Assembly (NCBI GenBank): GCA_029449245.1
Contig: JANATF010000003.1
Coordinates: 1,736,001 to 1,800,000 of the forward strand
From: Mortierella alpina
Lineage: Eukaryota; Mortierellomycota; Mortierellomycetes; Mortierellales; Mortierellaceae
Direction of reading: 5' to 3'
DNA length: 64,000 bases
The notes under the pieces: model-generated
Database searches by the model: none
Seen by the model: only the letters and a program-made list of their open reading frames with translations
What the model was told of the DNA's origin: nothing
Shown: piece after piece, positions 48,720 to 57,692 of the stretch
How positions within the stretch are numbered: the first letter of the stretch is position 1
Layout of the letters: each line of letters opens with the position of its first letter
Position numbers and translations under genes: made by a program

Positions 48720-50905
48720 GGAAAAAGAGAGTGCGCATGACTCTCCTCCTTTCGTCTCTTCAACTTACAATTGCATATGTACCGTCTTGTGTGGATACCA
48801 CCTCAGCACCACTGGTCGACAATCAGATTCTATCGAACGTCCTCACCGCGTTATGGAGAACGTTGCATAGTCTGAGCAGTCTTCATGACTTGTGTTTTTT
48901 TCATCTTCCTATAGACTACCATCCCTTTTTTTTTTCCTGTTGCTCTGACTCTACTTGCTTTATATTGCTTACAGCTCACCGTCCATGTTTCTTGTTTCTA
49001 TTTTTTTTCTGTCAATTGCGCTACACTTTGTGAATCAATTATCTGGAAGTACCAAGGAGCAAGCCCCTGTCATGAAAAGGAGCTGACAACCTCAGTGGAA
49101 GCGGACAACAAAGGAGAATTGGATTCAGTGTTATCTTTTAGACAACTAAGAAAATCTACTCTTCTATGGAATGGAACGCGTCGCGTGTAATTTGTCGCGC
49201 TCGCATTCTTCTGCTACTTGTCGTCCCCATCAGCGATCATCATCACCCGCGTGCAGAAGTGTCCCCGCGTTCAATCAATAAAGCCCCTTCAATTCCATGC
49301 TCCTCTTTTGCTTCTTCATCTTTGTACCTTGGATACCCAAAATGTTCAAAAGGCAGGAGGGTGGCATGAATAGTCAGGATACAAGGCCCAATTCAACGCG
49401 CTTGTAGCACTTAAAAACTCACGGCATTTTACACTACAGTCGTTCATGGATCGAGAGAGCATTGAAAGGGACGTGGTTACTACCACAGTATCTAGAAATC
49501 GCCGGATCTGCCAAGTATAGTTGCATACGCAACCGGCTCTCAAAGCCAAGGCACTCTACTACATCTTTCAAAGACTGTAGACTACAAGTATCTGATCACG
49601 CATGAGGTGCCACCGAGTAGGCGAGTAGGCAGCACGTTTTATTCTTTATTTTTTTACCAAAGGACATGCGTTATCCAAAGGGGGTATGTTTTCTGAATAG
49701 CGTCCATTTACATCTCTTAACACCATTAATTTGTCAGAGGTCAGAGTGACAGAGGTCCTCTGCAATCGCGACCATGCACGGGTGCGAGGTGCAGAGAACT
49801 GCATGCCAAACACATGTATCTTGTTTCTGAACCTACCAGCAAGATGAAACAGCAACCTGGGCCTTCTAAACGAGAAGCACCATACACTTTTTTCTCAGAC
49901 CGACCGACACATGCATTCTTTATTACACGAACGCCAATGTTCATTAGAGCAGAAAGGGTAATCAGTCTTGACCGACCACCCAGACTCAAAAAAAGGCACA
50001 ACAGGCGCGTTGTAGTTCGCAATGCAAACACGGTTGTGCACTATATCTAATGACTATGATACGAGCTGTTATGGCATCAAGTCATTGGCAAGATAGGCCA
50101 TGAAATTGTCCATACAATGTCGCGGAGATTGTAGTCCCGACTCCAGAGACCTGCACCGTTCCCATAAACTAGATCAGTCTCAGAATGCAAGAACGCCTGG
50201 TTCACATTAAATGTCGCGTTGGTGAGAGACGCTCCACGAGGCATTCGAACGAAGAAATGGATGACTTTGGGAGCGACGGTCAGTATACTAATGAGCCTGG
50301 CTATCAACATCTGGATTTTTACGCCCAAAGAAAAACAGATGATGATCGAATTGCAAGTAGAGCAGCTTCCAGGCGAATTGGAGTGAGTTGGAGAAAGAAG
50401 AGCGGAGAGGAGTACGAGCATCTTTGCGCGGCAAGCCCGTAGAATTCCTGATCTGGTGCTCTATTCGTGGTCTGTAGGAATAGCCATATCGACTCCTTAT
50501 CACCCATGCAGTTCACTTTCATGCGAGGGACTACACAGGAACGCAGCAGACAGCGTTTATGTAGCACATGTAGCACACACACACAGCTGTCATTCAATCA
50601 AGGGTACCAAGAGAACTGTTGCTCCCTGAAACTTCCTTCGGCGTTGAACCAAAAGATACACCAAAGATCGCCAATAGACATCCCAGAGTCTTCGTTGTGC
50701 ATTTTTTTTCTTTTACATTCGTGCGTCCTTTTTATTACAATGAGTGATTAGGTATGGGACTACGATTGTCATATCTAAAGAATTGAACAGGAAAAGGGTG
50801 GAGTGAGGTGTGTTTATAAACAAGGTGTTTTGGGTATTATGAAGAGAGGTGATCCCCAAAAAACGAGAGCGAGAGAGAGAGATAGATAGAGTTGTAGAAG
50901 TTGTC
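48720..50905. other. Gene-poor intergenic stretch
   Basis: The 2.2 kb has short frames without similarity to known families. I see no structural RNA and no long repeat. Runs of T and several GA/CA microsatellites (for example 50575-50585 and 50868-50890) occur. Confidence 0.4.
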
Positions 50906-51544
50906 TTAGATCATGGCCATCAACAAAGCGCCGGCACCGATGACAGCAGCGTGTCCGAGACCCAAGCTCTGAAGGGCACTGCCGGCAGCGTTCTGGGGGG
51001 CACCCGAGGCACCAGGGGCTGAAGCACCGGGAGTGGCAGTGGCGTTGGCAACGGTGATGACAGCGGCAGGGAAACCAGCCGTCTTTCCGTTAGCATCGGG
51101 TACGTTGGTCCAGTTGTTCCAGCCGCCGTTCACGCAGTGCTGGTAAACGCTCCAGTAGAGAGGGCCCTGCATCATGGGGAGCTTGAACTGAAGGCCGAAA
51201 TCCTCGTACATCGAGTCCAGGAGAGCACCGCCGGACCAGGTGACGGAGCCGACGGTGGTGTTGATGGTGCCGGTGGGGGTGGTGATGGGGACCGCGAGAG
51301 GGACCATGTTGATGGCAGTGGTCCAAGGAACGGTGGCACGGGGCTTGACAGAGGTGACATCCTTGGGGATCTCAACAATGACCATATCGGTCGAGTTGCC
51401 GTCGCAGCCGTGAGGAACGCGGAAGTTGGTCTGGAAGTACGCGCCAGAGACACCGATTGAGGGGTTGGCAGTGACGTGGGCCTCAACGCTCGAGGTGGCC
51501 AAAAGAAGGGTCGAGACGACGGTAGCAACAATGGCGATCTTCAT
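50906..51544 (-). CDS. YcnI/DUF1775-like copper-binding protein, GPI-type
   Basis: One exon, 212 aa. A signal peptide (hydrophobic AIVATVVSTLLLATSSVEA) is followed by a mature start HVTANPSIGVSGAYFQ. Bacterial YcnI proteins use the N-terminal His of the mature chain in a mononuclear copper site. The rest follows the DUF1775 fold: FRVPHGCDG, VIVEIPKDVTSVKP, PWTTAI, a VGSVTWSGG strand and LQFKLP. A Ser/Ala/Pro/Gly linker and a final hydrophobic stretch (HAAVIGAGALLMAMI) suggest a GPI anchor. Bacterial ycnI often sits beside copper-import genes; here a Ctr gene lies 2.5 kb upstream on the same strand. A TATA box (TTTATA on plus, 51659-51664) is 115 bp before the start. Copper binding is inferred from the fold, not shown. 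Confidence 0.85.
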   Translation of the reverse strand: MKIAIVATVVSTLLLATSSVEAHVTANPSIGVSGAYFQTNFRVPHGCDGNSTDMVIVEIPKDVTSVKPRATVPWTTAINMVPLAVPITTPTGTINTTVGSVTWSGGALLDSMYEDFGLQFKLPMMQGPLYWSVYQHCVNGGWNNWTNVPDANGKTAGFPAAVITVANATATPGASAPGASGAPQNAAGSALQSLGLGHAAVIGAGALLMAMI

Positions 51545-54052
51545 GGTCGGCTATATGTGTATGTATAGAGGTGGAGAGGATGGCGAGGTTCTGGATAGAG
51601 AGCGATGTGGGTAAAGAAGGAGAGGAGAGAGTAAGAGGGAGTTGGGAAGAGGCGACTCTTTATACCAAACAGAGCAAGAAAATAAGCATTATAAACTAAC
51701 GCGCAGGCGAGCCAGCGAGCGATCCAACCCCTGGGGCCTGGTGCGAGAGCAGAGTACAACCGCAAGGGGAGGCAGGCTTGCATTGTCCGAGGCACAGATG
51801 TACAGTATACTTTTCTGACCAGTGTACACCAGAGTGAATAACGCCAGACAGAGGAGTCTGAAAAAATCAAAGAAAAACAATACGCGGTCCACCAGGCGAG
51901 CTTGCCGTGGGGGCGTTCTCTACTATCGACCTACTCGACCTCTCGCCCAGCAGTTTCGAGTACCGCATCGGCCGGTTGATGGACTCTCGCCCCCTGTCAA
52001 ACTTTAAAAATCGCTTGTTATCGATTACCCTGGTAAACCTTTGATATGCTCTCATGTCATGCGCTTGATTGTCAAAAGATCAAGGAGTGGCAAGCCCTCA
52101 TTTTTGACAGGAGATAGACCTGTCATTTTCTCGCAGGTAGAGTTGCCATGAACATCTTCGCATCTAATTCAGAACGATCATATCAGAGACATCTGAACAC
52201 AGCCATTAGCAAAGGCATTTGCACAGGCACCATTGCAGCGAGCAACGGCCTCCATCCTCTCATGCCAGAGCGGTGTGGTGTAACAAAGTGCGAGGCCACG
52301 GCATTAATTGCAGAGACAGATGTGTTGGCTGAGTGACCAGAAAAAAAGAAAAAAATGCAAGGCGGTTTACACTAGCGCCCTCGTCGACAGTGGGTTCAGA
52401 CAATGGGTGTCCCCGAGTCAACTTTCTGACAGTTCAAACTTCAAAGAATTGAATGCTCAGAATAACAGGGAGGCAGCAGGGGTGGTGACGAGGGAGGTGG
52501 GGGAGGGGGGGCAGCTTCCCAGCAAAAGCGGTATCTGAAGTGTATGTCAAATTGAATACTTTGCCGAATGTCAAAATCTAATCTCAGCAGCAACACAGGT
52601 TCTCAGCTTGTCAAGGTGTGCCTTCAAATGCTGACTCGGGTCCACCCAAGATAAACAACAAACTTCGCCTGTCAAAGCTGGGCTCATTCCTGTTTCTGCA
52701 CCACCGTAGCAGTGACAGCACCCAGGCCACTTGTGCATTGTCGCAAGAGCAAACAAAACGAGTACCCTGTCAATCGCACGTAAAGCTCCACACGGACCAT
52801 GGGGAGCGAGAGCGAACAGGAGGGTGATTTCTGCGATATTCTCTTTGATGGAGCTTTCATTTGTCGCGCTCCAGTGGCATGATAAAGCGATATCAAAATG
52901 CCCTGTGAACATCGCGTTGAAACACTTCAAGTTCAGCGAACTGGGGACGTTTTTTCCGGTTCTATATGCGGTACCTTCGTGCATTTTAAATATGACTAAC
53001 GTCTCGCTCCTTGAGATCTGCGGAGTGAAGTAAAACCATCCATACACTGTGCTTGTACAGTGCTGCGAGGGACAGCAAACAAAGAAAGTTTTAGTTTCTG
53101 TACGGCCTTTTCTGGACCGAAAAGGCGATGCGAAGATGGTGGGCGAGGGGGGTAGGCAGGATTAGAACTCTACCCCTTGTAAAGTATGTCAAAAAGAGAT
53201 GGATCACAAACTTAAACCATTTGAGTACAATGGGCTTCTACGACCCTCAAAAGTGCGCATGCTGCTAATCGTTGTACAGTAATGTTGTTAATAATACTGT
53301 ATTGTTGCCCGACGGCGGGCCGAAAAGAGTATCAGCACCGAAATGCCATGCGATCCACGTCCAATCGTTCTTTGAAAAAGGTTGTCAAAATCTGGGCCTA
53401 CCTCCGTTTTTCCGATTTACTGTATTGTTACGCTCACATCATGCACGAGGCTCTAGCCGATCAGGACGTGCTAGATGAGAGAAGGCGTGCAATGTCAAAA
53501 GATACAGCCACGTCTCTCCTCCATGTGGTCTTTCATGAGCTGCTCTCTCTCACATACACATGGGCCAGAGCGCCGTCTCGATGCCTGAAAATCAAAAGAT
53601 CATCGCGTTCTGCCGCGTCATACGAAGTGAGCCATCCATGCCTCGACAAAGGCCCTCGAGTCGGAGTGAGCCATCGCTCAGAGCAATCAAGCCCTATTCT
53701 AATCCCGATGTGGTACTGCATCGCATCTCGAAACTGCTGCAAGATACTGCATCATCTTCACCAGATTTCACGAAACGTCAGAGTGCGACTCTGGGATCTC
53801 GAAGTTTAGGGTAATAGATGCCATACACTATGCACTAGCGCTCTAGAACCGTGTACTGTATACAGTCCGGCCACATCAGAGTGCAACACTAAGATAGCGC
53901 TCTAGTGCCATACATTTAGTCCGACCGCCCGAGATGAGAACGAAAGATATTTGAAGTTGTATTTTATTGAGCGAAAATGAATGCAGTGTCAAAAGATGTT
54001 ATGTACAGATATCAATGGGGTAACCGACAGCGGCGCCGTCTTTATTGCTTTT
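51545..54052. promoter_or_regulatory. Upstream region of the YcnI-like gene with repeated TGTCAAA
   Basis: No gene is supported in this 2.5 kb. The heptamer TGTCAAA occurs at 51995, 52070, 52103 (reverse), 52545, 52569, 52670, 53187, 53383, 53493 and 53987. Related TGTCA/TGACA sites are more frequent still. One GAGCAAA (reverse of TTTGCTC, the yeast Mac1 copper element core) lies at 52747-52753. The density suggests a bound regulator, but the factor is unknown. Confidence 0.5.
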
Positions 54053-55237
54053 TTATCCGCAACCAGCGCATCCGGTGCCGCTCGAACCATCGCCGGCTCT
54101 GCTGGAGAGAGCGGCGCGGGGTCTCGCAAAGATAACCGATCCAATTGTGAGACCGACAATGACTGCAAAGAACAAGGGCACGTTGAAGGTCATAGTCACC
54201 AACATCAGGGCATAGCCAAGGGTGGTCTCGACAAAAGTCAGAACGGCGCGGATGACGTTCTGAGAAGCGTCCTGGAAGGTCCAGGGCTGGCGCCACAGAT
54301 GGGCCCAATGAAGTAAAATCCAGCTCGAGCGTGCGCTACCGACCGTCAGCGGCGCAGACGAATCCGATTTTGTCTCGGAGGCAAGAGCTTGCTCCTCGGC
54401 CCATCGAGCCTCAAGAGTGGCGTGGTATGTCTGGATGGTCACGAAGATGAGCGTGATGAAGAACAGTGCAAACCATGTGCCAATGTACTGTCCCTGGTTG
54501 CGAGGAACCCATTTCTCAAAGAGGACGTAATCGGAAAAGCCCAGATGGAAGAACATGCGCATCTGGGGAGGGTCCATCTCTGGGCCGCCAACACCCGCAG
54601 CGCAGTACTGGGACGACTGGAAGTCCAAGTCGGAAGCGGAACACATTTTTTTCCAAGTAGCGCACTGGTGCATGTCAGGCATGGCCTTGCAGAGGATTGC
54701 ATAGGTTCCCAGGGTATCACAGTTGGCAGCATAGGCATCAGGTGCTGGTTTAGGGCATTTCTCGCAGCCTGCCATGGACATTTCACCGCAGATGTCAAGG
54801 ACCAGAGCAGAGGCGTTCTTGGTCGTTGGGAAGGAGGGGATCATGGGAGCCTTCTTGCAGATCGCAGGGCGCGAGGCTGTGGTCTGGTTGGCAGCAGTAC
54901 CGCAGAGGGCAACGTAGTTCTTGCAGCCGCCCATGTTGGGCATATCGACGGCGCAGATGTCAGCCAAACCCGAGAATGGTGTGCACCATTGATCCGTCTT
55001 GGACGCGTCCTGGCAAGACTTGTAGAGCGAGCAACCAGGCATGAAAGGCATGGAACTGCAGAGGTTATCGAGATCTGCCGTGATCGTTGCGGCAGGCAAC
55101 TCGAACGACGCGCAGGAGGGGTCCGAAGGCGTGGCCAGACACAGCTCGAGACTCTGAGCTGCGACATGGTGGCTGGACAAGGCCAGGACGAGGGCCAAGG
55201 CCGCCGAGGTCTTATGGAAGAATGAAAGTAGCATCAT
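54053..55237 (-). CDS. Ctr-type copper transporter fused to an 18-cysteine ectodomain
   Basis: One exon, 394 aa. A signal peptide (ALALVLALSSHHVAA) leads into about 190 residues with 18 cysteines and repeated MP-x-M motifs next to Cys: SMPFMPGC, DMPNMGGC, AMPDMHQC, and EMSMAGC. The second part is a Ctr transporter: the pre-TM1 signature MRMFFHLGFSDYVLFEKW, TM1 (GTWFALFFITLIFV), TM2 with the copper-selective MxxxM (ALMLVTM), and TM3 with GxxxG (GLTIGS). The C-terminus ends in GCAGCG, like the cysteine tails of other Ctr proteins. Trimeric Ctr pores import Cu(I) across the plasma membrane; the ectodomain may capture copper. TTATTTATA on the minus strand (55349-55357) lies about 112 bp upstream. 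ATGs at 55237 and 55234 are both possible. Confidence 0.92.
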   Translation of the reverse strand: MMLLSFFHKTSAALALVLALSSHHVAAQSLELCLATPSDPSCASFELPAATITADLDNLCSSMPFMPGCSLYKSCQDASKTDQWCTPFSGLADICAVDMPNMGGCKNYVALCGTAANQTTASRPAICKKAPMIPSFPTTKNASALVLDICGEMSMAGCEKCPKPAPDAYAANCDTLGTYAILCKAMPDMHQCATWKKMCSASDLDFQSSQYCAAGVGGPEMDPPQMRMFFHLGFSDYVLFEKWVPRNQGQYIGTWFALFFITLIFVTIQTYHATLEARWAEEQALASETKSDSSAPLTVGSARSSWILLHWAHLWRQPWTFQDASQNVIRAVLTFVETTLGYALMLVTMTFNVPLFFAVIVGLTIGSVIFARPRAALSSRAGDGSSGTGCAGCG

Positions 55238-56364
55238 CCCCTTTGTGTTGATTAATAAGGGTGGAATATGCACAGGTGAAGTGAATGCGGGTGAAGAAGA
55301 GTGAATATCTTGACAAAAAAAAAAGGAAAAAGCAGGGGCAGCGGGGACTATAAATAAGGTGGTTTTTGTGGATGAGGAATGAGGATCGAAAGAATGTCAA
55401 GATGGAGGGCGCAGGGGCAATGATCTGTCAGCTGTCAGAAGGCAATGAGCGGTTTGACAGGCGCAGCTTTTCAGGTGAAGCGCAGGAGCGGCGGGGTGGA
55501 GGCGGAAGAAAGGACGGAAGAGCGGAAGAAGCCACGAAGCAAAGACGACGAGCAAAAAAGGTGGGTAGACCATGCCTCGCTCGTCAAGACGACGTGGGAT
55601 CGACCACTGGCAGACAGTCTGGCGGACAGACGTACGAGGTCCGACAGGACAGCGGGTGCGGTGTGCAATGTCCAAAGGAAACGGGTGGCCCGTCTCACGC
55701 CATTCATGGGCACGAGAGCTGTCAAACAGCTCCAAAAAAAGTACGCTATGTTATTTTGTTTAGCGCCAAAATGTGTCTGGCTGAGTGTCTGGCTGAGTGT
55801 CTGGCTGGCCGACAACCAAGCAAGGTTATGTTGCGCCTTCGATGGAAGGCCAGGAACAGAGTACGAGGCCCGCGTGAGTACCTTTCGGGATTGTCAAATC
55901 GCTCTTTCAAAAACATGCAGCTCGCTTTTTTTTTTTTTACATATATGCGCCATTCAGTCCGATAGAGTCGCCCCTCGCTTGGCTGCTGTTTCCCATTTGG
56001 CTGACAGGTTCGGTTTCTTGCGCCCCGCTGTTTGCGCCTGCTGTCTGTGCCATGAGCCGTCTGGGGTCGGGGCAGCAACACAAGGTCTGAGGTTCCTATC
56101 GGACCACTGTCACACTAAGGCAGTACGTGTGCGTGGGAACCTGGGCACCCAGACGGAGAAACGTTTGCCTTCTGCTGCAACCTGATGGCCCAGTTGACAG
56201 CTCCAGAAAGAATGTCACCTACTGTACCCAAAAGCATTGAGCGAACTCAAAAGCAGGAACTGAAAAAAAGGCACATATAAGAGACCCTCGGTGACCCGCT
56301 CCCCTTTTGCTTTCTTATTGTCACGATCCACACTCACCCACCCGCACCCCATCTATCCATCAAG
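55238..56364. promoter_or_regulatory. Divergent promoter between the Ctr fusion and its free ectodomain paralogue
   Basis: This 1.1 kb carries TGTCAAA at 55453 (reverse), 55720 and 55892, plus further TGACAG sites (for example near 55436, 56001 and 56195). A GAGCAAA (reverse Mac1-type TTTGCTC) lies at 55550-55556. Three 12 bp tandem units (TGTCTGGCTGAG) run from 55774 to 55809. TATAA at 56276-56280 serves the plus-strand gene. Confidence 0.5.
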
Positions 56365-57162
56365 ATGCGCTCAACACTTCTTTTGGCCGTTGCCTCCGCC
56401 TTCATCGCCTCTGCTAGCGCTCACGAAGGTCCTCACGACCCTCCAGGTACCACGCCTTCTGTCTGCCTGACAACCCCCACCGATGCTTCATGCTCGACCT
56501 ACAGCATCCCCAACGCTACCATCACCACCGCTATCAGTGACATCTGCAAGACCTCCTCCTTCTTGCCCGGATGCTCCCTCAACACTGCCTGCACGGCTGA
56601 TTCGACCTTGCCAGCTGCCAACTGCGCGCCCTTGACCATCCTGGCCACTCTCTGCAGCGCCACTGATGACGCTGCTCTCACAACTGAGGTCTGCGCCAAG
56701 ACCTACTCCGTCTTCTGCAGCGCCAGCTCGTTGATTCCCGCCTGCAAGTCCCAGCCTGCGTTCCCTGGCCTCCCCTCAGGCAAGGCCATTACTGGTGCCA
56801 TCTACTCGGTCTGCCAGGAGATGCCCGGCATGAGTGACTGCAAGATCTGCCCTGGCCCCGACGCTACCGGTTACAGCAAATGCGATGAGGTCAAGGCCTG
56901 GCAGGGTCTGTGCCTCGACATGCCCGATATGAAGCAGTGCCCACCATACAACACCATGTGCACCAACACCAAGTTTGCGCCTTTCTGCAGCAAGACGTAT
57001 AAGGCCCCTAACGGCGGCAATGGTACCGCCACCTCCTCAGGCTCTGCTCCTGCCCCCACAGGAGGCGATCACTCCAACCATAACAATGGCGCCGGTGCTG
57101 TTGCTGCCTCCATGGCCCTGGTCTCGGCCTTTGCTGCCGTGGCCGTTGCCTTGGCTTTGTAA
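56365..57162 (+). CDS. Secreted 18-cysteine GPI-type protein, paralogue of the Ctr ectodomain
   Basis: One exon, 265 aa. The signal peptide ends ASA, predicting a mature start HEGPHDPPG with an exposed N-terminal His. The body has 18 cysteines, collinear with those of the neighbouring Ctr ectodomain: CLTTPTDASC against CLATPSDPSC, LPGCSL against MPGCSL, EMPGMSDC, and LCLDMPDMKQC against LCKAMPDMHQC. The tail is Gly/Ser/Thr, has a GGDHSNHNNG His patch and a C-terminal hydrophobic segment (GAVAASMALVSAFAAVAVALAL), typical of GPI anchoring. I do not know a described family with this pattern. Copper capture at the cell wall is an inference from the fusion partner. The promoter is shared with the Ctr gene, suggesting co-regulation. 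Confidence 0.85.
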   Translation: MRSTLLLAVASAFIASASAHEGPHDPPGTTPSVCLTTPTDASCSTYSIPNATITTAISDICKTSSFLPGCSLNTACTADSTLPAANCAPLTILATLCSATDDAALTTEVCAKTYSVFCSASSLIPACKSQPAFPGLPSGKAITGAIYSVCQEMPGMSDCKICPGPDATGYSKCDEVKAWQGLCLDMPDMKQCPPYNTMCTNTKFAPFCSKTYKAPNGGNGTATSSGSAPAPTGGDHSNHNNGAGAVAASMALVSAFAAVAVALAL

Positions 57163-57692
57163 ACACGTTGCACCAACTCTTCACTCATAGAATATATGAC
57201 CATTCTACCTGTATCATACCTTTTATATCTAATCATTAAACCAACGCGATCGTCGACGAAAGACAGGTCAACGCGACCTTTGAGCCTCTACATCTTGGTG
57301 CTAAACCGGACCGAATGACACAGTGAGAACGCTATGACGTAAATCGTCCCGCGTGCCTGGCTCGAATTGTGCTGAGTGAAGGATCTTCAAGAACGGCTTC
57401 CTTTGGTCGTTCCTTCACTTGCCTCTCTTATATTTCTTCTCTTCTCTTCACTTCATTCTCCATCGTCATTGCATTTTACTGCAGTGGCCACTTTCCCTCA
57501 GAACGAACTATTATTGCCGGTTATCCCTTTGGCTTATCCACTGTCACCGTGCAATGTTGACACTCTCTTTTAAATTCTCATCCCACACATCCTCAAACTC
57601 ATCGCCGCCGACCACACCCTTCCATCGCTCCAAACCCTTGTAGTCCTGAACTTTTCACTTGAACGAAGCCTCAATTAAGGATACCTTCCGCT
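57163..57692. other. Intergenic
   Basis: This 530 bp carries the 3' flank of the secreted protein gene (AATCATTAAA-type signals near 57230) and the C/T-rich leader of the kinase gene. No gene is supported. Confidence 0.5.

Noticed and set aside
53282-53809. 175-codon frame between the YcnI-like and Ctr genes
   Set aside because: No signal peptide, domain or splice context; it overlaps opposite-strand frames of similar quality.
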